Shown here piece after piece: positions 32,884-44,656 of a stretch of DNA of 64,000 nucleotides. Made by a program: the position numbers and the translations under genes. The notes below the pieces were generated by a model. The model was not told the DNA's origin. It made no database searches and worked only from the letters and a program-made list of their open reading frames with translations. Location of the stretch: positions 1-64,000 of the forward strand of contig PKUH01000091.1 of the NCBI GenBank assembly GCA_002869615.1, written 5' to 3'. Position 1 is the stretch's first letter; every line of letters begins with the position of its first letter. Origin of the DNA: Desulfuromonas sp. (GTDB lineage Bacteria; Desulfobacterota; Desulfuromonadia; Desulfuromonadales; UBA2294).

Positions 32884-34749
32884 ATGAAGATTGTTTTCCC
32901 GACATTGCACGTCCGAAAATCGCACCAGGCAACCCCGCTGGCCGCCGCCAGCCTGGCGGCGATGCTGCACAATCGCCGCAATTTCGAATGCATCCTGCTC
33001 GATTTTTTCCCTTCCGACCCGCCCGAACGGATGATCCGGGCTATCCTGAAATCGAAGCCGGATCTCGTCGTGATGCCTCTTTACACCTGGAACCGCTCCA
33101 TCATGCTCGGAGTCAGTCAGACGATAAAGCAACAGGCACCGTCTCTTCCTGTCATTGCCGGCGGACCGGAAGTGACCGCCGATCCGCATGGTGTCATCCG
33201 CGAGGGGAAGCTCGATGCAGCAATCCGCGGTGAAGGGGAAGCGACCTTTGTCGAACTGGTTGACCAGTTGGCCGAGAAAAAAACCATCGGCCTGATCCCC
33301 GGATTATCCCGCCCGCAGGGTCACGAGATCGTCGATGGTCCGGATCGGGCGCCATCTGATCCGGAATCTTTGCAATCACCATGGCTGACCGGAACCCTTA
33401 CACCACAAGCCGGCAGCGGGCTGCTCTGGGAAGTGGCTCGCGGCTGCCGGTTCGACTGCAGTTACTGTTTTGACAGCCGCGGCAGCAAAACGGTCGAGAA
33501 ACTACCGTACGCAAGGCTCGCCGCCGAACTCGAACTCTTCCACAAGGTCGGGGTTGCCCGGATCTGGGTTCTTGATTCAACTTTCAACTTCCCGCCAGAA
33601 CGGGGCAAGGAGCTGCTGCAGCTGCTAGCCGGAACCGTTCCCGATATCCATTTTCATCTCGAAGCCAAGGCCGACTATCTCGACGAAGAAATGATCCAGA
33701 TGCTGGCGTTACTCCCCTGTTCGATCCAGATCGGCTTGCAGTCTTTCCATCCGCAGGTGCTGCGGGCTATCCACCGCGCAATCAATATCGATCTCTGCCT
33801 CGAACGGCTGCAGATACTGTCTGAAGCCGGCGTCACATTCGGCGTCGACCTGATTTACGGCCTGCCGACCGATGACCTTTCGGGGTTCCGCAGCTCTCTT
33901 GAATCGGCCCTGTCACTGCAGCCGAACCAGGTCGATATTTTCCCGCTGTCGGTTCTGCCCGGGACCCCGCTCTATCAACACAAGAACGATTTCGACCTGC
34001 TTGCCGCCAGCACCCCGCCATACGAGATCAGCAGCAGCGAAACCTGGACGCCGGATATGCTGGAAAAAGCGACTCTTCTGGCCGCGGCGACCAACCTGTT
34101 CTACAATCTCGGCCGATCCGTCGGCTTCTTTAGTGCCATCCTTGACATCACCGGGAAGGAACCGGTTCCGTTCCTCGAGGGCTTTGCCGACTGGATGTTG
34201 TTGCACCAGGGGATATATCGCTCGGTCCTGACCGATATCGAAAGCTGGCTCCCGGAAGAGATCCTGCCGATGCAGGAAGGTTACGTCCAGTTTTTACTGA
34301 TGCGCAATCGGCGCGAAGCGTTGTTTCCGGCTGCACTCGACCTGATCCGCTACCATTTCCATTACGCTGAAACCCTGCTTGAGCATGAGTTGCTGCCGCC
34401 AGCGGAAGAACTTGCCAGCAGTGACTGCTGGCACCAGATCTGGGTGCGCTCGCCGCATCTTCGCCTGGTGCCCTTTACCTACGAAATAGTCGATTTGCTG
34501 GAAATGGAAGAGATCGATCTTGAGGAGTTTTCCGAACTGTTCCGGCCGGTCGGTTCGACCGCACTTTTTTATCGACGGGGTGACGATGTCTTCTGCGAGT
34601 CCCTTGAAGAGGATTTTCTGACCCTGCTCGAAAATTGTGATGGGGCCCGAACCCCCGAGGAGATTTTTTCCGGTGCCGTTTCGCAAAAGGCCGGCGAAGA
34701 GATCGTCAGTTTTGCAGTTGCCGAAGGATTACTCTTGCCGGTTGACTGA
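32884..34749 (+). CDS. B12-binding-domain radical SAM protein
   Basis: A 621-residue enzyme. Residues 1 to about 150 form a cobalamin-binding-like domain, starting VFPTLHVRKSHQATPLAAASLAAML and including VIAGGPEVTADPHGVI. The radical SAM core follows, with cluster motif CRFDCSYC (Cys188, 192, 195) and DSTFN, then LIYGLPTD. The C-terminal 150 residues carry a DUF4080-like region and a PqqD-like ending. The class performs methylations or rearrangements using SAM and B12; the substrate is unknown. About 100 bases separate it from the patatin gene. ATG 32884 is favoured over a GTG two codons upstream. Confidence 0.9.
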   Translation: MKIVFPTLHVRKSHQATPLAAASLAAMLHNRRNFECILLDFFPSDPPERMIRAILKSKPDLVVMPLYTWNRSIMLGVSQTIKQQAPSLPVIAGGPEVTADPHGVIREGKLDAAIRGEGEATFVELVDQLAEKKTIGLIPGLSRPQGHEIVDGPDRAPSDPESLQSPWLTGTLTPQAGSGLLWEVARGCRFDCSYCFDSRGSKTVEKLPYARLAAELELFHKVGVARIWVLDSTFNFPPERGKELLQLLAGTVPDIHFHLEAKADYLDEEMIQMLALLPCSIQIGLQSFHPQVLRAIHRAINIDLCLERLQILSEAGVTFGVDLIYGLPTDDLSGFRSSLESALSLQPNQVDIFPLSVLPGTPLYQHKNDFDLLAASTPPYEISSSETWTPDMLEKATLLAAATNLFYNLGRSVGFFSAILDITGKEPVPFLEGFADWMLLHQGIYRSVLTDIESWLPEEILPMQEGYVQFLLMRNRREALFPAALDLIRYHFHYAETLLEHELLPPAEELASSDCWHQIWVRSPHLRLVPFTYEIVDLLEMEEIDLEEFSELFRPVGSTALFYRRGDDVFCESLEEDFLTLLENCDGARTPEEIFSGAVSQKAGEEIVSFAVAEGLLLPVD

Positions 34750-34934
34750 ATAAAAATTGCCACAACACAGGGCTAGAGCCCCTGCGGTCTTTCAGCCTCA
34801 GGTTAGAATTAGCAGAAATCGAGTAAGGCAACCATTAACTTGACCGTCTTTTAAGATCAAAATACTGCGCTTTCTATTGTTTTTTATTTTATCCAGATGT
34901 AGCTATGAAATAGAGGGTATTCAGGAGATTCTCA

Positions 34935-35385
34935 ATGAAAGACAAACTCTCTTACGAAGAGCTTGAGCTCAAAGTAAAAGAATTGGCTGAAGAAAATGCC
35001 AAGCTGACAAGTACAGATATGGCACGCTCGGGAAGCTCAGAATTGTATCGAAACCTCTACTTTACCGAGCAGTGGGATAACCTTCTCCAGGGTAAAGTGC
35101 CTGAAATCTACGAGTACATGATCGTGACCAAAACCGGAGAATTTTGATCTGGTTATTACTGACCAGACGATGCCCGAGATGACTGGATCGGCTTTGGCCG
35201 AAGAACTGTTGAAAATCAGGCCGGATATCCCGGTTATTCTCTGCAGTGGCGACTCGAATAAGGTTTCAAAAGAAGAATTAAAAAGAATCGGTATCCGGGA
35301 ATTCTGCATGAAACCGATCGACATAAATCAACTCGCCGCTATAACCCGTAATGCCCTGGATGATAATAGCCCTGGAGTTGAATAA
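34935..35385 (+). pseudogene. Deletion/frameshift remnant: sensor kinase N-terminus fused to the end of a receiver domain
   Basis: A gene fragment with a good start (AGGAGATTC before ATG 34935) begins KDKLSYEELELKVKELAEEN, the coiled-coil opening usual in PAS histidine kinases. It continues to a stop at 35145-35147. One frame away, beginning DLVITDQTMPEMTGSALAEELL, is a receiver C-terminal half from the phosphoacceptor Asp region to CMKPIDINQLAAI, ending at 35385. An extra T at the junction (TTTTGATC) explains the frame change. The kinase core and most of the receiver are missing, so a large internal deletion plus a frameshift are inferred. Confidence 0.8.
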
Positions 35386-35473
35386 TTCAGGGAGGGCTCA
35401 GTTCTTACAAGTCACGACCAGCAGAAGCTCCAGCCCTTCCAGGTTGAAGGTTTATGGAAATAAAATCCCCTGT

Positions 35474-35502
35474 TTGACCGTTCTTTTTATTTCAAGTACA
35501 AT
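35474..35502 (+). promoter_or_regulatory. Sigma-70-like promoter, TTGACC-N17-TACAAT
   Basis: Near-consensus -35 (35474-35479) and -10 (35497-35502) boxes with ideal 17-base spacing. A terminator lies 60 bases downstream (35563-35595), so the promoter may make a short RNA of about 85 bases or a leader upstream of the kinase at 35739. The region 35386-35738 has no gene. Confidence 0.6.
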
Positions 35503-35562
35503 GCCACTACTTATTTATGTATGTTTGTAAGAATCTGGAGCCAGAGGGCTTGCACGATTGTT

Positions 35563-35595
35563 AAAACCACTCTGGAATCAGTGTGGTTTTTTATT
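35563..35595 (+). terminator. Intrinsic terminator between the receiver remnant and the PocR kinase
   Basis: AAAACCAC (35563-35570) pairs with GTGGTTTT (35583-35590); the interior also pairs (CTG/CAG), followed by TTTTATTTT. It terminates either the remnant or a short RNA from the promoter at 35474. Confidence 0.75.
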
Positions 35596-35738
35596 TTGAC
35601 GATTTGAACCAACCGTAAGGTGTGTCAATTTGTTGGCCCGTGGCAGGTTTTGGCGGGATTGGCAGATTCAATTTTTTTGAATATTCTGACAAATAAAATA
35701 CCTGCATATTAAGAACAGTTTTTGATGGGGGTCGGCAG

Positions 35739-38639
35739 ATGTCTTTTTCTCTTAAAGAAATACTTGATGTCTCCAGACTAAATGACATTCTTGCCAGCCT
35801 GGAGGAAATCCAGAAAGTTCCTTCTGCTATTATTGACAAACAAGGCAACATTCTCACCGCTACGTCCTGGCAGGACATTTGTACCCAATTCCATAGATTA
35901 AATCCCGCCATTGAAAAACAGTGCAAAGATAGTGATCGATATATTGAAAACAAGCTTAATGACGGTGATGCCCTAGCTGTCTACCGTTGCCCAATGGGGC
36001 TCATTGACGCGGCCATGCCGATTGTTATCGATCACGAACATCTGGGTAATGTTTTTGTCGGGCAACTTTTCACAGAGCCGGCCGATGAAGAATACTTTAT
36101 AAATCAAGCGCGAAAGTATGGCTTTGATGAAGAGTCGTATCTGTCCGCCATGCGTAAAGTCCCGATTATACCTGAAGAAAAAATCAGAACAGATTTGTAT
36201 TTTATCCATAGTATGACCCGGCTGATCGCCGAACAAGGATGGTCTCTCAAGCAGCGAGAGAAAACAGAAAAGCACTTACGTGAAGCAGAGTGGAAATTCA
36301 AAGCGTTATTCGAAAATGGTCCCATTGGCGTTGCCTATCATTCCATGATCTATGATGAGACCGGCAAAGCAGTTGATTATTACTTTATTGATGCAAACGA
36401 GCAATACCTGGAACTTACCGGTGTCGATCCACGCGGCAAAACGGTCACGGAGGCATTCCCCGGAATTGAAAAAGACCCGTTTGACTGGATCGGTACCTTC
36501 GGAGAGGTTGCCAGAGAAGGAAAGACTATCCGTTTTGAACAATACCTTCAACATAATGACCGTTGGTATGATTGTGTTGCTTACCAGTATCAACCAGATC
36601 ATTTTGTCGCCGCATTTCAGGAGATTACTGATCGCAAAAATGCCGAAAAAGAGTCACGGCTCAGTGAAGAGCGTTTCCGCCGTATTTTTAATGAGTTGTC
36701 AATCGGTATGGCCTTATGTGACGACAGTGGGAAATTCCTGAAAATCAATCAGTCTTTCACCGACATAATCGGCTATTCATCACAAGAAATGACTCAATTA
36801 ACATTCGCTGACTTAACATCACCGGAATTTCACGAGGAGGAAGCAAGGCTTTTCAAGGACTTGGCCGAAGGGGTCACGTCAAGCTATAAAATCGAGAAGC
36901 AATGCATCCACAGGGACGGACATCTGTTTTGGGCCAGTGTGAATGCGACCAAGCTTATTGGCACTGAAGAATCCACGCCTCTTTATATTGGTTCAATAGA
37001 AAAAATCGACAAAGAAAAACAACTGGAAATTGCATTGGAGCAAACCAGAAGTCGACTAGAGTCTTTGTGGAATATTTCAAAGCTGACCAGTGAAAGCTTT
37101 CAAAAAATTTGCAACAACGTGCTTCAAGAAATAGTCAAGATGACTTATAGCCCTTACGGTTTTTATGGTTTCCTGGATCAGGACGAAGAGGTGATGACCA
37201 TTTACAGTTGGTCGAATGAAGCCATGCAGGACTGTGAAATCCATAATCAACCGATTAAATTTCCTATTGATCAATCCGGAATATGGGGTAATGCGGTTCG
37301 TACAAAGAAGCCTTTTGTTTTAAATGATTATCAGCAAGAGTGTGAGTTTAAAACAGGAACGCCTGAGGGGCATGTTGCCCTGGAAAGAGTTTTGTCTATT
37401 CCAGTACTCAGTTCCGGAAAAGTTGTCGCCGTCGCTGCGACAGCGAACAAGGATGGTGACTATACCCAGGATGACATAGATCAGCTCAAGGCTTTTTTAG
37501 ATAATGTTCAAATCTTGATTGACCGCAAAAGAGTTCAGGATTCTTTAGAGGACCAAAGAGAATACTATCGCGTTTTATTTGAAGGTTCTCCTCATCCAAC
37601 TGCCGTTGCTGATGCAGAAAGCGGCGAGATTCTAGCGTGCAATAAACAATTTTCGGAACTTGTCGGCTTCTCTTATGAAGAGATCATAGGCCAACATCAA
37701 TCAAAATTCCATCATGCGAAACCCGGTGAGGGTGAACACTCTGAAAACTTTGAGGCACACAAGTCCGACATGGATGGGAAGGCCCTGGAAGATCAGTTGG
37801 CTACCAAAGATGGCCGGATTTTGGATGTTGAAATTGTTGCTTCAAAGCTGCATTTGAAAGATCAGGAAGTGTTGCTTGGTTTCTTTCATGATGTTACCGA
37901 GCATAAAAAGATGATGGAAGAGCAAAGACGTTCATCACAACTTGTCGCATTAGGAACGATCGTTGCGGGTGTGGCACACGAAATCAACAACCCGGTGAAC
38001 GGGGTGATTAACTGTGCCGCCCTGATTAAATCGAAGGCGGGCAATAACGATGACGTTATAGATCTGGCAAAAAGAATAGAAATCGAAGGTGCCCGTATAG
38101 CTAAAATCACAAAAAACTTACTGCATTATTCCAAGGATAGTCGTAAAGAAATGCAAGAGGTGCAAATCAAAGAAGTCATTGAAAGTGCCTTGACTCTGAG
38201 CTCTAGTAAAATCAAGAATCAAGACATTATCTTGGAAACCGAGATTCCCGACGGGTTGCCGGAAGTCAAGGCGAATTCTCAGAATCTCATCCAAATCATC
38301 ATTAATTTCCTGGAAAACGCTTGTTATGCACTTAAAGTTAAAGAGCACATCAAGGACGATAAAACTATCAAGATCATTTGTTCATCTGCAATAAAAGATG
38401 GCAAAGAGATTGTTTGCGTAGAAGTTTTTGATAACGGTATCGGAATGAATCAGGAGACCTTGTCCAAGGCAAAAGATGCTTTTTACACAACCAAACCGTC
38501 AGTCGATGGTTCCGGGTTGGGCCTGTCCATAGTCTCCGAAATCGTTAACATGCATCACGGTGTTTTCGATATAGAAAGTATTGAAGGTGAATTTACAAAA
38601 ATGAAGATATGCCTTCCTGCCAAAGAGCCTCTCTCATAA
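35739..38639 (+). CDS. PocR-PAS-PAS-GAF-PAS sensor histidine kinase
   Basis: A 966-residue soluble histidine kinase. Residues 1 to about 165 are a PocR ligand-binding domain (VPSAIIDKQGNILTATSWQDICTQFHR; CKDSDRYI; YRCPMGLIDAAMPI). PAS domains cover about 185-300, 310-430 and 615-720, with a GAF domain (about 455-600) between. The phosphoacceptor is His747 in GVAHEINNPVNGV, followed by HATPase blocks NFLENACYAL, DNGIGMN and GSGLGLSIVSEI. PocR domains sense small metabolites, originally linked to propanediol utilisation. There is no transmembrane segment. No intact response regulator lies beside it; only broken receiver fragments flank it on both sides. Confidence 0.93.
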   Translation: MSFSLKEILDVSRLNDILASLEEIQKVPSAIIDKQGNILTATSWQDICTQFHRLNPAIEKQCKDSDRYIENKLNDGDALAVYRCPMGLIDAAMPIVIDHEHLGNVFVGQLFTEPADEEYFINQARKYGFDEESYLSAMRKVPIIPEEKIRTDLYFIHSMTRLIAEQGWSLKQREKTEKHLREAEWKFKALFENGPIGVAYHSMIYDETGKAVDYYFIDANEQYLELTGVDPRGKTVTEAFPGIEKDPFDWIGTFGEVAREGKTIRFEQYLQHNDRWYDCVAYQYQPDHFVAAFQEITDRKNAEKESRLSEERFRRIFNELSIGMALCDDSGKFLKINQSFTDIIGYSSQEMTQLTFADLTSPEFHEEEARLFKDLAEGVTSSYKIEKQCIHRDGHLFWASVNATKLIGTEESTPLYIGSIEKIDKEKQLEIALEQTRSRLESLWNISKLTSESFQKICNNVLQEIVKMTYSPYGFYGFLDQDEEVMTIYSWSNEAMQDCEIHNQPIKFPIDQSGIWGNAVRTKKPFVLNDYQQECEFKTGTPEGHVALERVLSIPVLSSGKVVAVAATANKDGDYTQDDIDQLKAFLDNVQILIDRKRVQDSLEDQREYYRVLFEGSPHPTAVADAESGEILACNKQFSELVGFSYEEIIGQHQSKFHHAKPGEGEHSENFEAHKSDMDGKALEDQLATKDGRILDVEIVASKLHLKDQEVLLGFFHDVTEHKKMMEEQRRSSQLVALGTIVAGVAHEINNPVNGVINCAALIKSKAGNNDDVIDLAKRIEIEGARIAKITKNLLHYSKDSRKEMQEVQIKEVIESALTLSSSKIKNQDIILETEIPDGLPEVKANSQNLIQIIINFLENACYALKVKEHIKDDKTIKIICSSAIKDGKEIVCVEVFDNGIGMNQETLSKAKDAFYTTKPSVDGSGLGLSIVSEIVNMHHGVFDIESIEGEFTKMKICLPAKEPLS

Positions 38640-38782
38640 GCCACCACTGCCAGGATGTTTTTGACATTTTTAAATTGCAGAATTACATGAGAAACCCCTG
38701 CATATCGTCAGTTTTTCAGTTCAAAAATTCCTGAACGTAGAGTAGGGAAAAACCGGTGCAGCCAGACTTTGAACATCATGGA

Positions 38783-39037
38783 TCAAGCGCCTATTAACAG
38801 TCTGACCATCTTCGGCAATTTCTGCATATCAGAAACCTTATCCAGCCATCCGGCGACCCCCAGACCCTTCGCTTCTTTTTTATGTTTATCATCCTTATTT
38901 GATGAAAGCAGAAGGATCGGAAGAAAGTTCTTCCCCTTCATTTGGCGAACAGTTTTCACTAGCTCTATGCCATTCATTTTCGGCATATCATAATCAGTAA
39001 CAAGTAAATTAACATCCAGGTTTTGAAGAAGCTGAAA
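38783..39037 (-). pseudogene. 5'-truncated response regulator receiver domain
   Basis: Minus-strand remnant beginning near FQLLQNLDVNLLVTDYDMPKMNG and ending at 38783. It keeps the phosphoacceptor Asp and the latter half of a CheY fold (LPILLLSSNK, and KVSDMQKLPKMVRLLIGA). The first half of the domain is absent: a TAG (38038-equivalent position 39038-39040) precedes it and unrelated sequence follows upstream. It cannot be a functional receiver. Confidence 0.72.
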
Positions 39038-39195
39038 CTACAGAAGCCGCACAGATGCGACCAGGCGGCGTGCCGAATCAAACCTTTCGGCCATCTCGGA
39101 CGATGAGTTTCGCAAGTTGCCCGACAACTATACTGACCTAGGGGATATACCCTCTCGCAACTTTTTCTTAGATCAACTAAGGATTTTTAAGGCAG

Positions 39196-39238
39196 AAAAA
39201 CAACAGACGGGATCAGTCTCAACTGACTCCGTCTGTTG
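39196..39238 (-). terminator. Terminator of the REC-PilZ-GAF gene
   Basis: CAACAGACGG...CCGTCTGTTG hairpin, with inner ATCAGT/ACTGA pairing, ends in a U-run on the minus strand (39196-39200). It lies 17 bases after the stop at 39256. Confidence 0.88.
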
Positions 39239-39255
39239 CACAATGTCTGATAATT

Positions 39256-40614
39256 CTATTTAAGCAGCAGATCCATCACGCCGCGGTAGGTTTCACGTTT
39301 CCGCTCCGACTCCTCGTACAGGCTGGAAGAGAAAATGGCGGTCGCCGCATGCTCGGCCATCATCGAAAAAAGCTGGTAGTCAATCGCTTCGAATTTTTCT
39401 TTTTGCACCAGAAGCCGGTAGATGACCAGCAGGCCGGTCACTTCACCATGGATAACCAGGGGGATCGCGGCCAGCGGCTTGAGCGGATCATCCGACCCCT
39501 CGATCACCGACCCGGCAATCAGGTAAATATCCTTCTCCTCAATTACCTTCCTGAAGATTTCATTCTCTTCAATCGTTATATTCTGCGGGAACTCTTCTTC
39601 GTCGAACCCTTCGCCGGTCAAAAAATCGAGCCCGGCCGTATCTTTCGGCCGCATGAGTAATGCAAATTTTTCCGCGCCGACAAAGTTGATGATAATTTCC
39701 TTGATGATAGCGACCACCTGATCCTGGTTCAGAACCGAGTGCAGGCGGGACGAAGCAACATAGAGATTGGTCAGGTTGTTATTGACATCCTCTATCTTAA
39801 CCAGCTGGTTGGCAAATTCGAGGTTCTCCTCTTCGAGCTCTCGTATCCGGGTGCGCAGATGCTCGCCGTCGGACTCCAGGCGTTGCTTCTGATCCTGCAG
39901 CTTCTTTAACTCATCCCGCATTTCGACTGGTCCGCTGCCGGACGAACCGGTCACCGCATCGACAACTGTCGCAAAGGGCTCACCCTCGGGTTCATGATGA
40001 ACGATATAAATTCCGCAGCCCCCTTCATCCTCGGTCGCCAGCCGGGCAACCTTGCCGATCAGAAGCATCTGCCGGTCACCTGGAAGATCAAGGGTGACGT
40101 TGACGATATCATTAATTTTGAATTCGATGGTTGTTTCGAGGAAGATGCCGTTGCGGGAGATATCGCGGGCCCAGACGGTGCCCGACCAGGCTTCGCATTC
40201 AAGGTGAACCGGCAAGCCAACTGTCTCGCGCGGCGCTTTGCGGGCCTTGACCTTGCCGAGGAGGCGTTGAACCTTTTCAATCAGTTCCTGCTTGCTGACA
40301 GGTTTGGTGACATAATCATCGCAGCCGGACTGCAGGCATTTTTCAACTTCATTACGCCGTCCGGCGGCGGTAACCATAACAATCGGCAGAGCTTTCCACT
40401 TTGCAGTTTTACGCAGACGTCGACAGACTTCATCGCCGTCGATGCCGCTCATATAGAGATCAAGCAGAATCAGGTCCGGCGAAATCGAATCGATCCGCTC
40501 GAGAACTTCTTCCCCTGACATCGCCGTAAAAATCTCATGCCCGAGTTCAACAAGCAGTGATTTTTCAAGCTCGAGGAATAGTTCGACATCATCAACAAGG
40601 AGAATTTTCGACAT
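39256..40614 (-). CDS. REC-PilZ-coiled coil-GAF signalling protein
   Basis: A 452-residue cytoplasmic protein. Residues 1-120 form a receiver domain (KILLVDDVELFLELEKSL, phosphoacceptor in PDLILLDLYMSG, and VTKPVSKQELI). The next 90 residues are a PilZ domain with the c-di-GMP-binding residues: RKAPR (RXXXR) and DISRNG (DXSXXG). A coiled coil (MRDELKKLQDQKQRLES) follows, then a GAF-like domain to the end (about 300-430). There is no enzymatic output. The protein can be read as a c-di-GMP effector switched by phosphorylation. Its downstream neighbour is a broken receiver. Confidence 0.9.
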   Translation of the reverse strand: MSKILLVDDVELFLELEKSLLVELGHEIFTAMSGEEVLERIDSISPDLILLDLYMSGIDGDEVCRRLRKTAKWKALPIVMVTAAGRRNEVEKCLQSGCDDYVTKPVSKQELIEKVQRLLGKVKARKAPRETVGLPVHLECEAWSGTVWARDISRNGIFLETTIEFKINDIVNVTLDLPGDRQMLLIGKVARLATEDEGGCGIYIVHHEPEGEPFATVVDAVTGSSGSGPVEMRDELKKLQDQKQRLESDGEHLRTRIRELEEENLEFANQLVKIEDVNNNLTNLYVASSRLHSVLNQDQVVAIIKEIIINFVGAEKFALLMRPKDTAGLDFLTGEGFDEEEFPQNITIEENEIFRKVIEEKDIYLIAGSVIEGSDDPLKPLAAIPLVIHGEVTGLLVIYRLLVQKEKFEAIDYQLFSMMAEHAATAIFSSSLYEESERKRETYRGVMDLLLK

Positions 40615-40678
40615 AGTTCAATACGGTCTATCTGGCTTGGAGTGTACTAGGAAGTTAACCGACCCGAAGGAAAAAGTA

Positions 40679-40702
40679 AAGCCCCCTTGCAAGGGGGCTT
40701 AA
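40679..40702 (-). terminator. Hairpin AAGCCCCCTTGCAAGGGGGCTT
   Basis: An 11-base palindromic stem of GC pairs at 40679-40702. On the minus strand it lies 21 bases past the stop of the thioredoxin-fold gene (40723), and a short U-run follows. It could also block transcription into the receiver gene from upstream. Confidence 0.75.
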
Positions 40703-40722
40703 GTATCGATTTATGAATCGAT

Positions 40723-40998
40723 TCAGGCGACGTCTTTAAGGCGCTGCCGGTAATGCGGCCGGGCCCGGATCATTTCACAGATCTCTACGACTTCCGGCAC
40801 GCGGCCAGAAATTCGCAGATCGTCATCGATCAGCACAGCCGGGGTGACATAAACCCGGTTATCAATCATTTTTTTTCGATCCCGATAGAGATGAACTTCC
40901 GCTTCAATCGATAATGCTTCCAACGCTGTCCGAACATTGTTCAGAGCCAGATAGCATTTTTGATTGCTATCAGGTCGGCAAATAATATCAATACGCAT
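40723..40998 (-). CDS. Small thioredoxin-fold protein with C-X7-C motif
   Basis: A 91-residue relative of the protein at 5955: strand MRIDIIC, then Cys15, a helix, strand SIEAEVHLYRD, the cis-proline strand VTPAVLIDDDLRISGRV, and a helix VVEICEMIRARP. The cysteine spacing (Cys7, Cys15) is C-X7-C, not CXXC. A third, broken family member lies at 4384. GGAGAG lies before ATG 40998. Function is unknown. It sits alone between clpB and the REC-PilZ gene and has its own terminator. Confidence 0.78.
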   Translation of the reverse strand: MRIDIICRPDSNQKCYLALNNVRTALEALSIEAEVHLYRDRKKMIDNRVYVTPAVLIDDDLRISGRVPEVVEICEMIRARPHYRQRLKDVA

Positions 40999-41081
40999 GG
41001 TTCTCTCCTGTTCTGCCTCCAGAAGATTTATTACCTTTTCGGTAATATTTTACCTCATTTTCCTGATATTTGCACCTTTTT

Positions 41082-43709
<2,628 letters not shown>

Positions 43710-43739
43710 GTTAATCCTCTCTAATGTTAATTCTAATAG

Positions 43740-43775
43740 AAAAGGGCCGCTTGGCAATGACCGGCGGCCCTTTTT
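43740..43775 (-). terminator. Terminator between hsp20 and clpB
   Basis: AAAAGGGCCGC (43740-43750) pairs with GCGGCCCTTTT (43764-43774), followed by a U-run on the minus strand. It ends the hsp20 transcript 10 bases after its stop, so clpB needs its own promoter or read-through. Confidence 0.85.
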
Positions 43776-43783
43776 CTATTACT

Positions 43784-44176
43784 TTAATGAACCGATTTGA
43801 CCGCAATTTTTCTCGGTTTGGCCGCTTCCGCTTTTGGCAGGCGCAAGGTCAGCACGCCATTCTTCAGTTCGGCATCAGCCTTGCTCGCGTCAAAGTCTTC
43901 AAGCAGACGAAATTGACGATAGTATCCACTCGGGCGGAATTCACGGTAGAGGGCTTCTCCTTTTATGCCGTGATCAGCAGCAGCCTCGATACTTAAAATC
44001 CCCTGATCAATATCAATTTCAAGTTGATCTTTGGTTACCCCCGGCATATCGGCAATCAGGGTCAAGACATCTTCGGTTTCAAATATATCAACAGCCGGGT
44101 TGATATATTGCTGATCACGTGTCGATTCCTTGACAACATTATTTTCATTTTGAACGGTCATTGATTTCTCACTCAT
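43784..44176 (-). CDS. Hsp20/alpha-crystallin family chaperone (second copy)
   Basis: A 130-residue small heat shock protein. The alpha-crystallin domain is clear: VDIFETEDVLTLIADMPGV at the start, then LEIDIDQGILSIEA and DAELKNGVLTLRLPKAEAAKPRKI at the end, the latter including the family A-x-x-x-n-GVL-x-L-x-x-P motif. Small Hsps hold unfolding clients for the ClpB-DnaK system. AAAGGAG is upstream of ATG 44176. The stop is 33 bases downstream of the first Hsp20 gene, so they form one operon. Confidence 0.93.
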   Translation of the reverse strand: MSEKSMTVQNENNVVKESTRDQQYINPAVDIFETEDVLTLIADMPGVTKDQLEIDIDQGILSIEAAADHGIKGEALYREFRPSGYYRQFRLLEDFDASKADAELKNGVLTLRLPKAEAAKPRKIAVKSVH

Positions 44177-44209
44177 GATGTTTCTCCTTTCCTTTTTCCT
44201 TAATTCCAT

Positions 44210-44656
44210 TTAATGGCTGACAATCGATATCTTTTTTGGCTTGGCCGACTCAGCCTTGGCCATGGTGACGATCAGCAGACCGTTCCTGTATTCGGCAGAA
44301 ACCTTTTTGCCATTGATATCAGAGGGAAGCTCGATGGTCCGCAGGAACTTGCCGCTGCCCCGTTCACGTCGATGCCAGGTTCGGCCATCGCCGTTTTTTT
44401 CTTCAGTCCGCTCACCGGAAAGGGTCAGGGTATTGCCGGCAACACTCAGGTCGATATCTTTCTCTTCAACCCCGGGAAGCAACGCCTCAAGATAGTAGCT
44501 GTCGGCATCTTCACTCAGGTTGATTTTAGGATAACGTTGAGTTCCGACCCCCGGCAAAAAAGCAGTTTCCAAGGGGCTACTGCCAACGCCGCGGAACAAC
44601 TCATCCATTTCCTTGCGCAAAACGTCCATTTCTCTAAAAAGATTCCAGTTAGTCAT
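44210..44656 (-). CDS. Hsp20/alpha-crystallin family chaperone (first copy)
   Basis: A 148-residue small heat shock protein. WNLFREMDVLRKEMDELFRG is typical of the HspA N-terminus; PKINLSEDADSYYLEALLPGV, NTLTLSGERTEE, and YRNGLLIVTMAKAESAKPKKI make up the alpha-crystallin domain. GGAGG lies upstream of ATG 44656, about 7 bases away. It differs clearly from the downstream Hsp20, so they are old paralogues. No HrcA CIRCE element or clear sigma-32 promoter was recognised in the upstream 230 bases. Confidence 0.93.
   Translation of the reverse strand: MTNWNLFREMDVLRKEMDELFRGVGSSPLETAFLPGVGTQRYPKINLSEDADSYYLEALLPGVEEKDIDLSVAGNTLTLSGERTEEKNGDGRTWHRRERGSGKFLRTIELPSDINGKKVSAEYRNGLLIVTMAKAESAKPKKISIVSH

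Noticed and set aside
34750-34934. GEMM c-di-GMP riboswitch before the receiver remnant
   Set aside because: Words such as ACAGGG appear, but the required GNRA tetraloop and receptor arrangement is not formed.
35145-35147. UGA as a third selenocysteine codon
   Set aside because: The sequence after it matches a receiver domain only in another frame, so a frameshift is the better explanation; no redox fold is present.
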